DNA of 64,000 nucleotides, taken from NCBI RefSeq assembly GCF_932526225.1, contig NC_064039.1, positions 8,679,459 through 8,743,458 on the forward strand, given 5' to 3'. Source of the stretch: Nematostella vectensis (taxonomy: Eukaryota; Cnidaria; Anthozoa; Actiniaria; Edwardsiidae). The position numbers and the translations under genes were made by a program. The notes beneath the pieces were generated by a model. The model ran no database searches. It saw nothing but the letters and a program-made list of their open reading frames with translations, and had not been told where the DNA came from. Shown in pieces: positions 23,217-34,497 of the stretch (its first letter is position 1; the number at the start of each line of letters is the position of its first letter).

Positions 23217-26200
23217 CTACTTGTTAACTATACTCGGTAATACGTTGTCTGCAAACTGCCCCTTGATGTTCCCCGCGGGACTAAAGCGGGCCACTACGTA
23301 TTCCTTGTCGCCTTTGGCGTTCTTCGCTGTACCAATACCCATCTTCTGAGTCGCTTTCCACACAAGCTGTAAACATAACGTTAAATCGGTCAAGCAGACC
23401 ACGACCCTGACACGATAGTCAAACAACAGTCACGGCACCACCGACATAGGTCACACAACAGTCACGGCACGACCGACATAGGTCACACAACAGTCACGGC
23501 ACGACCGACATAGGTCACACAGCAGTCACGGCACGACCGACATAGGTCACACAACAGTCACGGCACGACCGACATTGGTCACACAACAGTCACGGCACGA
23601 CCGACATAAGTCATACAACACTCACGGCATCACCGACATAGGTCACACAACAGTCACGGTACGACCGACATAGGTCACACAACAGTCACGGCACGACCGA
23701 CATAGGTCACACAACAGTCACGGCACGACCGACATAGGTCACACAGCAGTCACGGCACGACCGACATAGGTCACACAACAGTCACGGCACGACCGACATA
23801 GGTCACACAACAGTCACGGCACGACCGACATAAGTCATACAACACTCACGGCACCACCGACATAGGTCACACAACAGTCACGGTACGGCCGACATAGGTC
23901 ACACAACAGTCACGGCACGACCGACATAGGTCACACAACAGTCACGGCACGACCGACATAGGTCACACAACAGTCACAGCGCGACCGACATAAGTCATAC
24001 AACACTCACGGCACCACCGACATTGGTCACACAACAGTTACGGCACGACCGACATAGGACATACAACAGTCACGGTACGACTGACACAGGTCACACAACA
24101 ATTACAGCACGACCGACATAAGTCATACAACACTCACGGCACCACCGACATTGGTCACACAACAGTTACGGTACGACCGATATAGGTCACACAACAGTCA
24201 CGGCACGACCGACATAGGTCACACAGCAGTCACGGAACGACCAACATAGGTCACACAACAGTCACGGCACGACCGACATAGGTCACACAGCAGTCACGGA
24301 ACGACCAACATAGGTCACACAACAGTCACGGTACGACTGACACAGGTCACACAACAATTATAGCACGACTGACATAGGTCATTACCATAGGGCATTACCA
24401 TTCTTTATGAACCTATAAAGTGATCGATTCTTTCCCACTATTTCATTTTGTGGGCAGTACCATTCTATACGAACCTATTTTAAGTGACCGATTCTTTACC
24501 ATTACTCATTTTGTGGGGTCAGAAGCATTTTATACAAACCTGTGTAAAGTGACCGGTCTCTTTAGAGAACTTGGCGTTGGCGTAGTCGTACTTAGAAGAC
24601 TCGTCGTACCACGCGTCGAATGCGTCCATGATGGCGGTGTTGCTGCTGGGTACGGACGCCACATTCTCGCCTTCCTTCACCCCTGGCTCATGAGTCAGTT
24701 TGTCGTCATCCTGCGCGAGCTTTTGCGCCCACGCGCGGGCTGCGTCCGAGAGGTCTTTGTCAAACTCGATTTGCCCGACCTAAGAGATTAAATCAAATGC
24801 TGTTGATGATGATGTGGCACTCATTGTTAATGATGATAATAATATAGCACTAAATGCTGCTGATGATGATGATGATACCCAGTGTTGCTTATGATGATAG
24901 TGGTTAAGGTCTTTGTGATGATGATGACCGTCAGTGTTGATGATTGTGATAACGATGATGATGACACTCAAAGTTGATGATAATGATGACACTCAGTGTT
25001 GATGATGATAACTATAACACTCAATGCTGATGGTGATCATGATGATGACACTAAAAAATGATGATGATGATGACACTCAGTGTTGATAATGATAACTATA
25101 ACACTCAATGCTGATGGTGATCACGATGATGACACTAAAAAATGATGATGATGATGATGATGATTACAGTCAATGTTGAAGATGGAGCTTGTTTTCTCTT
25201 GACAATAATTTGGCTGCATTCTTTCTGTGCTAAAAGAATGGACACCTGATGACGTTCAATACTGATGATGGTGGTGATGATGGTGATTCCTTCTGTGCTA
25301 GAAGAAGGGACAGTACCTGATGACGTTCAATAGTGATGATGGTGGTGATGATGGTGATTCATTCTGTGCTAGAAGAAGGGACAGTACCTGATGACGTTCA
25401 ATAGTGATGATGGTGGTGATGATGGTGATTCATTCTGTGCTAGAAGAAGGGACAGTACCTGATGCATGGTCCGGTAGAGGTTCGTTAGGACTGTGGCTTG
25501 TGCCTCTTGCTTCTTTGCCTCTTTCTCGGACAAAGGTGTTGTGGGTGCTAGTGTTGTTGTCGAGGGTGTAGTTGGTGGGGCCGTCGATGCTGTTGAGGTA
25601 GTATAAAGTGTAAGTGTAAAGTTAAAATCTTATCGAACATGTATTGAAAACAATATAAAAAACTGTACAGACAACTCGAAAATTAATAAAGAATGTAATG
25701 ATCATAACATAAGGAAAATTACTTTTGTTTTCTCTTAAAAATTTGCACGCATGTATCCCCCCCCCCACCCCCCTTAAGTAACCCCACCCTTCCCTCCCCT
25801 ACCTATTGTAGCGCTTGGGGTGGCGCTGGAGGCTCCTCCCGTTGGACCTGACGGGCCCCCTGTGGTGGGCGTTGCCCCCTGAGTGGACGCGCCGGATGGT
25901 CCTTGGGTGGTCTTTGCTGTGGGTGCGGGGGGTAAGATTGCTGGCACATTATTTCCTGAAAGTTAACCAACGATATGCTACCATAGGTCTTTAAAATCAC
26001 CAAAAGCTGCATATTCTCTTAAAAATAAAATATTTTCTAAGGATATTCTCGTATTAACCTGGAAGCGGCAGTGGAACGAACGTAATGTTTGGCTTTCCCT
26101 TGCATTCTAGTAGGGAAATAAAAAAAATTAGTTTCGAATTAAACTAAAGATAAACAATATCATCAGAGAATAAAGACAGCAATTGTTAGAACTTACTTTG

Positions 26201-29200
26201 AATAATCTTGTGCTCCTGTTTTATGGAGGATACTATGAAATATTCGCAATTGTCGGATCCATTCTTTCCACTTCCACTGTTCCCGCCTCCTGTTCCATAA
26301 CATAAGACACGTCAAAAATCTTTTCCCAGATCACGTAACAAATCACGTCACAGATCACATTACAGATTAAGTAACAAATCACATTTCAGATCACGTAACA
26401 GATCACGTAACAAATCATGTTACAGAACAGGTGACAAACACGTCACAGATCACGTCACAGATTACGTAACAAATCACGTCACAGATCACGTAAAAAATCA
26501 CGTCAAAGATCACTTAACAGATCACGTCACAGATCACGTAACAAATCACATTACAGATTAAGTAACAAATCACATTTCAGATCACGTAACAGTCCGCTTA
26601 CAAATCATGTTACAGAACAGGTAACAAATCACGTCACAGATCACGTCACAGATCACGTAACAAATCACGTCACAGATGTCACAATGTCCAATGTCCAATT
26701 TCACACGCTTGGTACATTATTTCTAACACTCACGTAGAAGTATTTTGATACGAATATTGTTAGGGTAGCCCCGTAGCTGAGACCTCATATGGGTAACAAG
26801 GGCTCTGTGAAGGCTTTTTCTCACATGGGCTCGCTTGACGCTGGCTATTCCTTTATTTAGCAGTGCTTATACTAGAGTAAGAATTTGACCAAATCCCCCC
26901 CCCCACCCCACGTCTCCCCCTTACCACCATCAACATATAGAAACCCCTCCTACAGCCGACCCTTCTTGTGAGCTAGGTCTGGAGAAAGCTACTACTCACC
27001 CGTGGCGGGGAGGGTCGGTACAACAGATGTCGTTGGCTGAGATGGACTACCTGTGGTACTACTACTTACCCGTGGCGGGGAGGGTCGGTACAACAGGGAG
27101 GGTCGTTGGCTGAGATGGACTGCCTGTGGTACTACCAGATCCAGAAGATGCAGCGGTCGTAGTACCCGGAGCAACTGTTGTAGCTCCCGGTGCAACTACG
27201 ATCGATCGGTGAAATGTCAGTCAATAAATGGTCAAGGGGAGAAAATATTTATCAATAATAACTGGCAAACATCAGTCACCACTCATCATCATCATCATCA
27301 TTACTGTAACATTATCATAAAGTTCATCATCGTCATCATCGCCGTTATTACATTATCACCAACATCATCATCATCATCATATCATCATCGTTATTACATT
27401 AGCACCAGCATCATTAAGGACATTATGTAATTATTATCCTTAGTGTGAATTAGTGTGATTTTGAATGCAGGACCCCCCTGTGAAATCAGACGTCTGAAGA
27501 GGCTCATCCTGTCAAAACATTGGTCAATAGATAAATACTATATTATATAATCATCATCATCATGGGAATCATTATCATCATTATGATTATACTCAACAGC
27601 ATCACCATCGTTATAACATTAGCATCACCATCATAATGAATATCATCATCACCATCACCATCATTATTATCATCATCATCATCACCATCATTATCATCAT
27701 CCTCACTAGCATCATCATCATCATGGGAATCATTATCATCATTCTTATCAGCATCACCATCGTTATTACATTAGCATCACCATCATAATGAATATCATCA
27801 TCACCATCACCATCATTATTATTATCATCATCATCATCATCATCATCACCATCATTATCATCATCCTCACCAGCATCATCATCATCATCATCATGGGAAT
27901 CATTATCATCATTCTCATCAGCTTCACCATCGTTATTACATTAGCATCACCATCATAATGAATATCATCAGCAAGCACCAAAAATAAATTTCCACGTTTG
28001 ATGATGACGATAATGAATCTTGACACTCCCTAAGTTTGTGGCATACCTTCGGGAAAGACGTTTTTCTTAAATTCATCGGCATTTCCAAAATTCCCCCTCT
28101 TAAAGTACCGTGCAACGGTAATAAAGCCATATTTAGCGGAAGGGGACTTGTTAATTCCCACGCCGACTCCCAGCTCGGTAGACGCGTCCCACACAACCTG
28201 AAAGGCAAAGCATCCATACAACAAAATGAGTAAGATTACTAAAAGATAAAGACGCGTCCCTAATACCCTGAAAGACAAAGCATTCATACAACAAAACGAG
28301 AAAGACTACTAAAAGATAAAGATGCATGCCACACAAACTATCGCGTTAGTTCAGGCCGATAGCTAGAAGTTAACCGTGACCATGGTGTCGCAACACCGGA
28401 GGGGTTAAGGGTGCTAAGTTTCTATTCTTGGTATCTTGGGGCATGAAATTTTGGACTTTGTTGGACCCTGCGTCGTAAAGCTAAAGTAACTTCCAACCCC
28501 CAAGGGTCAGTACGGACATGTAAATATTTTCCAGTCAATCCGAGTTGTAATTGAATAAGAGTTGACGAAATCAATTCATCAACAACAAAAGGTAAATAAA
28601 AGGCCATTAGCCGAGGATCGAACTCTATCGGCTCTACCTTGCAATAACCTCGCCCTGTCTTATACGGTAACTCCGCGCACAGTTCGCTGTGAAGTATCGT
28701 GTAAAATTATCTAAATAATGGAGCCTGGCACCGTGGCTCGTTTGGGAGTCCCATGACTGATATGTAGCGGGTGTTATGAGTAGTCCTTATATAGTAGTCA
28801 CGCCATCACGTGACTAACAAGCAACCCTGTAAGCCTGCCATGTGATTTGAATAAATCAGTCTGAATGTGATCTTGTCATAGCAAAAAAATGCCTGAGTAT
28901 TTCTTGTAGAGTGGTACGGTTAATATAAATGACCTTTGCCATTTTGTTTTTGAATATAACATGCACATCAGGCCCGTACCCAGGATTTTTCTTTGGAGGG
29001 TGCGAAATCAGAAAAAGTGGACATAATTTTTCTTGGGGGGATGGGGGAGGGAGTGAGTTTTCTGATAAAAATCTGATCACCCCTGAAAGAACAAACCTTT
29101 GCATCTCCAAGGGACGTTTATTGTTGGATTTGGCTATAAAAAAGGTCCAACTCATGGATTGATGACATACCAGAGTGACATAGCCTATGCTTTATAGTTT

Positions 29201-30663
29201 TGTCTACAAATAACACGTCTATTGAGAACCGTTGTGTGTGTGTGTGTGGGGGGGTGCGCTCGCACCCCCTGCACCCCCCCTAGGTACGGGCCTGCACATC
29301 TTTATATAAAAACCCCTGAGTGGCCGCGCCTGGCCACTAAAGCGTTCCCAAAAAATAGCATGGCTCGTTTTATCGCGCGATATTCTCAAGTGTTCGCATT
29401 ACAGATTCACAAAAACGATCTGGGAATCAAGCATAGAGTTACTGTGATGTTGATGGTACTCCATGCTTGCAAGAGCTCCCAAGGAAAAAAACTACCTACA
29501 ACTAGGCAGCCCTACTAAGAATCGTACAATACCAATAAGAGCATCAAGAGCAAATAGTCTATTTACCTGCGTAAAATGCGTAATGACTGACCCAGGTTGC
29601 TTTTCCTTTCCTGTGTTAAAATCATAGAACTGCACTTCGTCGTACCAGTCTTTGACGATCTCAGCACAAGTGACGCAGTCCTGTGCCTTAGGGCCCATAC
29701 ACTTGGGCTTCTGTGGCGTGAAGTACGCTAGATTCTCGCCCTGACTTTTGCTGTTAATAGAAGCATAGTCGTGTTTAAAGGCATCCGTCTGCGAGAGTTT
29801 GTCCGCCCACTTCTGTGCGTCTGTTGCGAGAGACGCTGACCACGTCATCTCCTTGGCGCCATGACGCTTGCGATACTCGTTGTGTGCCTCAAGACAGTTT
29901 TTGTCAAAGGCGTCCTGGCAAGAGCCTAACACAAAATAGGATATTTATTAGATCATGACCACCAGCACAAGCACCACCACCAGCACCACCACAATCACCA
30001 TCATCACAATCACCACCATCATCATCATCACAACCACCATCATCATCATGGCCATCATTACCACCACCACCATCATCATCACCATCACCATTTACTATCA
30101 CCATCACCATCATTACCACCATCATAATCACCACCACCATTCACCATCACCATCACCATCATTACCACCATCATCATCACCACCACTATTCACCATCACC
30201 ATCACCATCATCATCACCACCACCACTCACCATCACCATCACCATCATTACCACCATCATCATCACCACCACCATTCACCATCACCATCACCATCATTAC
30301 CACCATCATCATCACCACAATCATCAACATCACCATCATTATAGTATCGTCTTAATTTTCTTCACCATCATCGTTTTTATCATTCATTATTGTGATTACC
30401 ATCATCATCTTATCACATAAACATAAATCAAACAAATATACGGAAAATTATCTATCATCTTCATTAAGATCATCGCCATCATACTCATCATCCTTCACTT
30501 TTGTATCATCGATTAATAAATAGAAACGTTTAATGTAATAGCAAATAAATGCTAGATATAATAAAACAGCTAATGCTTCATGTAACAGATTCTAACGCTT
30601 ATATCATTATCACTTCTACTCACCTAGAACAAACAAAACGACAGACAGTACGAGACTCTTCAT
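23217..30663 (-). CDS. Secreted two-CAP-domain protein with mucin-like hinge
   Basis: Exons 30663-30624, 29925-29567, 28197-28047, 27195-27070, 26289-26197, 26106-26059, 25955-25803, 25589-25459, 24779-24540 and 23366-23217 join in phase to 496 residues. Exon 1 is a signal peptide (MKSLVLSVVLFVLG). CAP domain 1 spans about residues 20-183: LEAHNEYRKRHG, GENLAYF, HFTQVVWDAS, GVGVG. Then comes a Thr/Pro/Ser/Gly-rich hinge of about 150 residues (TTTAASSGSGSTTGSPSQPT) interrupted by a two-Cys piece. CAP domain 2 ends the protein: AARAWAQKLAQ, GENVAS, GHFTQLVWKATQKMGIGTA. CAP proteins are extracellular and disulfide-stabilised, with roles in lipid binding, venoms and defence. Domain 2 keeps the second but not a clear first catalytic-type histidine and has few cysteines, suggesting a divergent role. 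Duplicated splice junctions occur at three exons. Confidence 0.88.
23430..24385. repeat. 32 bp minisatellite, about 30 copies
   Basis: Unit AACAGTCACGGCACGACCGA plus CATAGGTCACAC. It fills the last intron of the CAP gene. Higher-order blocks are visible, since variants such as CATACAACACTCACGGCA recur at regular intervals. Confidence 0.96.
24790..25170. repeat. GAT-rich microsatellite and minisatellite
   Basis: Repeats of GATGATGATGACACTCA and related blocks, with a duplicated stretch around TGATGGTGATCATGATGATG. It lies in the intron just upstream (minus strand) of exon 24779-24540. Confidence 0.9.
25255..25465. repeat. Donor-containing tandem repeat, about 3.5 copies
   Basis: Units of about 62 bp carry GGGACAGTACCTGATG; on the minus strand this is CATCAG/GTACTGTCCC, the exon end and donor at 25459. 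Copies are nearly identical in the intron, so several identical donors follow the real one. Confidence 0.85.
26300..26680. repeat. Short-period minisatellite, AGATCACGTAACAAATCACG
   Basis: Irregular 12-24 bp repeats of AGATCACGT and AACAAATCACGTC just upstream (minus sense) of the exon at 26289, in an intron of the CAP gene. Confidence 0.9.
27000..27140. repeat. 70 bp tandem duplication of a donor and exon end
   Basis: Two copies of CCGTGGCGGGGAGGGTCGGT begin at 27000 and 27070 and include the hinge exon's 3' end and donor (minus-strand ACGG/GTAAGT and ACGG/GTGAGT). Using the farther donor would bring in a stop codon, so the 27070 donor is chosen. Confidence 0.85.
27270..28010. repeat. ATC-rich microsatellite with a 190 bp tandem duplication
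   Basis: Dense (ATC)n with a longer block (ATGGGAATCATTATCATCAT to ACCATCATAATGAATATCAT) repeated three times. It lies in an intron of the CAP gene; Met- or His-rich frames here are not genes. Confidence 0.9.
28181..28345. repeat. Acceptor-containing tandem repeat, 3 copies of about 68 bp
   Basis: The start of exon 28197-28047 with its acceptor (plus-strand GACGCGTCCCACACAACCTG) is followed by AAAGGCAAAGCATCCATACA. The whole block recurs from about 28250 and, shortened, from about 28320, progressively diverged. Confidence 0.85.
28969..29294 (+). mobile_element. hAT-like MITE, family A, complete copy
   Basis: 326 bp with ends CAGGCCCGTACCCAGGA and AGGTACGGGCCTG. The 8 bp TGCACATC lies across both borders, matching the target duplication length of hAT transposons. 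It includes (GT)n and G-rich tracts. Located in an intron of the CAP gene. Confidence 0.85.
29955..30500. repeat. CAC/ATC microsatellite in CAP intron 1
   Basis: Repeats of ACCATCACCATCATTACCACC with several higher-order copies. All long open frames here are Thr/His/Ser homopolymer artefacts. Confidence 0.95.
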
Positions 30664-32355
30664 CGCGGATTTCTGACAAATACCTGAAACACATTCACAG
30701 GTTTTTCATAAAGAATAGTTAATGATTGCAACTTTCAAGTTGCGATTTTATTTGCATAATTGAGTAGATAATACTACTGATATACTAGTACCTTTCACGT
30801 GTTTCTCTTTTTTCTTAAGTCCCCTGCGTTTTCCTTCTCACTATTATTATATTGTTTTTTTTGGGGGGTGTTTTATTTTATTTTTATGTGTAACCCGAAC
30901 CCCGAGACGAGATGAAAATCACCCAGTCCGTATCATTAAAACTTTCTTTCAATAGCTACAGGTATCTTCAAGGAAGTACAACTGACGATCAGCTTTGGTA
31001 CTATGACACTTGTGTCGATAGTCATAACAAAAGGTGATCTTCTTTAAACAACACAAAAAGATCAGTGAATTGATGGTGGTTTAAATTTTCTGGCGAGGGA
31101 AAAATATGATCATTCCATTAATTGTAACTTAGTTCGAAAAATCGAGAAATAACTACTGTAGGACTATATTGAATCCAAATAACGGGCCTTTTATTACAGA
31201 GTCCAAATAACGGCTTTTGGGCGGAATTTCATTGAAACAAGTCTGGGGTATCAATGAGTTACCATTTACCTCGTTTAAAGGTGTATTATTTCCAATGAAA
31301 ACGCCTGATCTCCCCTTCCTAGCGGATCTCCATCTTATTTCCCTGCTTGTAGACTCAATTGTTGAATTATTCAGCGCGCAGGGCTCGATGAACAGGTTGT
31401 ACGTTTGTTGGTCGTCCATGGTGGAAAGGTCCATCAATACATCTTGATCTTCCACGCCTCTTCTCATTGGCCGGTACTCGACACGGTCTTATCGCGTTTG
31501 GTAATTGATCAAACACCCTCGTTCTGTGATTGGCTTATTCTTCTTTTTTTCGGGAGCTTTTTCGATTGGGATGGTTATTGACATTGACTTGTTTCTATTA
31601 TTTTTCTGATGGATAGAAACTTGACATTGACTTGTTTCCCTGATTGTGAGACTTGACATGAGTTACAGTGGCTCTCTACTTTTTGTTGTTCCTCGTTAAG
31701 AATATAATTCAATATTTAATTAATGAAGTAAAGGTTGCAATTAGTTCTCGCTGTTTTTAATCTAGTCTTCCACATCTTTCTTATCTCTTTTTTTTTTACA
31801 CACTTTGTAAAGAATGAATCATTTACTAAATCCAACGAAAATACCACAGTATCTTCCCCAAATCGGCCAATGGAAATGGATGCTTTCTCCTACTTATCAT
31901 TTTACTACGATGACAAAATGCCGGCTGACAAAGACAATTCAAGATAAGACCCTTTTAGGGCCACTTAATCGATGAATCAACCATCCGATCATCAAATTTA
32001 AGCTATAACTATATAACTAGCATGTAAGCTATAACTACATGTAACTATAACTATATACCCTCTAATTGCTCAATGAATTATTTGATTTTGTTTGTCCTAC
32101 CTGTCAATCATCTAGGTCTTAGTAGCGGTATCTAGGATACGGTTGCTAAGGCAAGTCAGTAATCATCCTGTGGTATGCAAATAGTCGGATATCAGATTGA
32201 GCTGAGCAAAGGAACAGTTAGCTCTACTCTTAACACCGCAAGCAGCCTCGGGCATACTTTTCGACTTTTGCCTTTTGTACGGTTATCCACACCATCCTCG
32301 AATTTGAAGAAAATCCTGGTTTTCTCTTCGTCTACCGTTGTCTCCACTACATTGA
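30664..32355. other. Intergenic between CAP and GPCR genes
   Basis: Contains one candidate exon (31270-31467, minus, listed separately) and an inverted dispersed-repeat copy at about 31860-31927. Around 31990-32060 the phrase AGCTATAACTA recurs. The rest shows nothing recognisable. Confidence 0.4.
31270..31467 (-). CDS. Weak candidate first exon
   Basis: An ATG-started 66-codon stretch (MRRGVEDQDVLMDLSTMDDQ) ends at a good donor (GAG/GTAAAT). It has two N-glycosylation motifs (NNST, NNT) and no hydrophobic segment. It could be a 5' exon of the CAP gene on the same strand, since an acceptor (TTTGTCAG) lies just before the signal peptide and the phase would fit. That would bury the signal peptide, so I keep it separate. 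No family recognised. Confidence 0.25.
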
Positions 32356-33433
32356 TTTTTTACCGGAAATTGGTCCGCGCCTCAGGTACAGATAGCTGCT
32401 TGTTTCGCATTGCTTGTCTTTTTTGTGTCAATTTTCTGTAACAGGCTCGGTCACGCATCAAGCCTGGCTCGGTCACGCATCAAGCCTGGCTCGGTCACGC
32501 AACACCACATATTATCTCACCCTACAGCTCGCCATCGCTAACACCCTCGCCAGCATGTCACTCCTGCCAATCAACATCAACCTATTCGTCGTCATAACAA
32601 CCACGCGAGTCTATTGCGCACTAGTCAATGCGCAGAGGTATTTTTCACTGTTTTTAAGTTTCTATTTGATGGCGTTTATTTCCGCGGAGCGCTGCTGGGC
32701 CGCGATTGCTCCGCTGAATCCTCCTCGAGGACGAACTCTAAGGAGATCCGTTGCGGGGGTCTGGGTTCTAAGAATCCTTTTGGCTCTCCCTCCTTCCTAC
32801 TTCCTTCCCCCAATCAGCGCTCACGATGGCTGTCACGTGGTAAATGAGTGTAACACGCTGGATGGTGCCATCGGGGTCTGTGTGCTCGAGGTCCTCGAAG
32901 TCGCTATCGCAGTCATCCTTATCTCGGGGTCTGTACTTCTGTGTTACCTGAGCCGAGTGGCTGCGGAAAGGACCTACAGCACTGCACAGATGGTGAAAAC
33001 CTTCCGGGATACCTTTGTCATCACTATAGCAACCATGACGTCAGTTCTAGCTGTAAGTGCACCGCTGGTCGTGTTCGTGATCGCAGGCGTGGATGATAAC
33101 AGTCTCCAGACAAGGGGTGCCTTCTACTCTGCTTACGTCATCATCTCGTGTCACGTGGTCACCACGCCTGTCATAACCATATTAGGGTATCGACCAAACC
33201 GAGACAAGTTCAAAAAGTACATTTGTATGGACAGGACGTACATGTATGACTTTAAGGTCAAACACGCAGGCAAGAACGCTATCATGTTATTGGACTTTAA
33301 GGACCTGAAACTTAGTGGCGTTTCTTTGAGGAATACGCAGAATACAAATGGAAAATCTATTAAAACAACCGGGACTAAAGTTGCCGAAACTGAGGCAAGT
33401 AGATCCGAGAATTTAGCTTCGGAAAATTATTAA
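32356..33433 (+). pseudogene. Class A GPCR-like gene with a frameshift after TM1
   Basis: The frame from about 32466 to the stop at 33431-33433 encodes six hydrophobic helices. TM2 is LTLQLAIANTLASMSLLP; TM3 ends in FISAERCW, a DRY-type motif; TM5 is VAIAVILISGSVLLCYLS; TM6 is TFVITIATMTSVLAVSAPLV; TM7 is SCHVVTTPVITILGY, where NPxxY has become TPxxxxxY. A Ser/Thr-rich tail follows. No ATG opens this frame before TM2. A TM1-like helix (QIAACFALLVFFVSIFC) lies upstream in another frame. Removing one copy of the 22 bp repeat at 32444-32501 would put both in one frame. The alternative is an upstream exon spliced at TAACAG (32444). Ligand unknown; the divergent motifs suggest an orphan receptor of a lineage expansion. 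Confidence 0.65.
32444..32501. repeat. 22 bp coding tandem repeat, 2.6 perfect copies
   Basis: GGCTCGGTCACGCATCAAGC plus CT repeats at 32444, 32466 and, partly, 32488. The copies are identical, so the expansion is recent or an assembly artefact. It separates the TM1 frame from the TM2-TM7 frame of the receptor. Confidence 0.95.
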
Positions 33434-34497
33434 CAGATTAAAGATAAACAGGCAGGTAGTAAGCTTTTCGCAAGCTTATCGTATCCAAGGGGGGATGCTG
33501 GGTCCATCGGAGAAAGAAGCGTGTTTTCTCGTCTTATCCTTTCAAAGGTTTTATTCATTTTTCGACATATTATATCTCAGTCCTATAGACTAACGGGGCG
33601 GGGTATCATATTACATATTCATCTTTACTCATTATACTCATTTCAGTTGTTTTTTTTATACATTCTATATCATTATGTTTATCCAAAAAAAGTATATTTA
33701 ACCACTATTCCCTCTCAAACGATTAATAACAATATTACAAAGACAATTCTGCATTTCAGAGCGCATCAATATAACAAAACAATATTTTGCTGCTATTTGA
33801 GCTCGAAAGTAGCATGTTCTTAGAATCTGGTGATATTTCCGGGCTGGGCGTTCTTATAGCCCATTATCTTTTCTTCGCGATAATGTGGAATTTATGCCGG
33901 GAATCAAAGTACTAATTAACAAACTATGAACTTGTAATGAATATCTGACACAAGGTAGCGTAGCGTGCGGGCAGTGTAAACACGATATAAAGTGACATAG
34001 AGTTGATTGTTTTGGATAATTGTGGCTTTAATTTATAATCACTCAATTTATTAATAATTGTATACAAATTGTTTCAGAGATCACACTAATTGAAATTAAA
34101 GCCGAGAAATGGTGTGGGGCGAATTTACACCACCAGCCACACAATAAAAAAAAGGTTCTTATAAAAAAAGTGCACATGTATTGTATAAATCATATGAGTG
34201 TCAAATAAGTCCCTACTGATATGTATATAAAAATTACGAATAAACATCAAAAGCGTGCATGGCACAAACGAAAACAGATTTCCGTATGGAAAGTGAAGAT
34301 ACAAACATGACTGTTTTATCGGAGTCCGTCACGGGTTCCCTATGTGACAAATGAATGACTGAATGTGTATCTAACCATGTAGTCAGGTGATCGCACTTTC
34401 GACTTCCGGGCTAACCCCCGATCATATAATTATTGCAGAAGATTACTTTCGCATTGCAAAGCTATTTGCTTTATTGAGTCATTTGTCTTCTGCAAGT
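33434..34497. other. Intergenic, probable BPI promoter side
   Basis: AT-rich, no supported exon. GGCTTTAATTT at 34024-34034 is inverted as AAATTAAAGCC at 34093-34103, an 80 bp hairpin-like unit. The promoter of the BPI/LBP gene should lie near the right end, but no motif is placed. Confidence 0.4.

Noticed and set aside
28608-28680. tRNA-like or SINE-like string around GAGGATCGAACTC
   Set aside because: Only a loose match to a tRNA B box; no A box at the right distance and no cloverleaf could be drawn.
29955-30344. Thr/His/Ser-rich open frames, with similar Met, Asp and His runs near 8420-8820, 24780-25000 and 27270-28026
   Set aside because: These are translations of ATC/GAT and CAC microsatellites, not genes.
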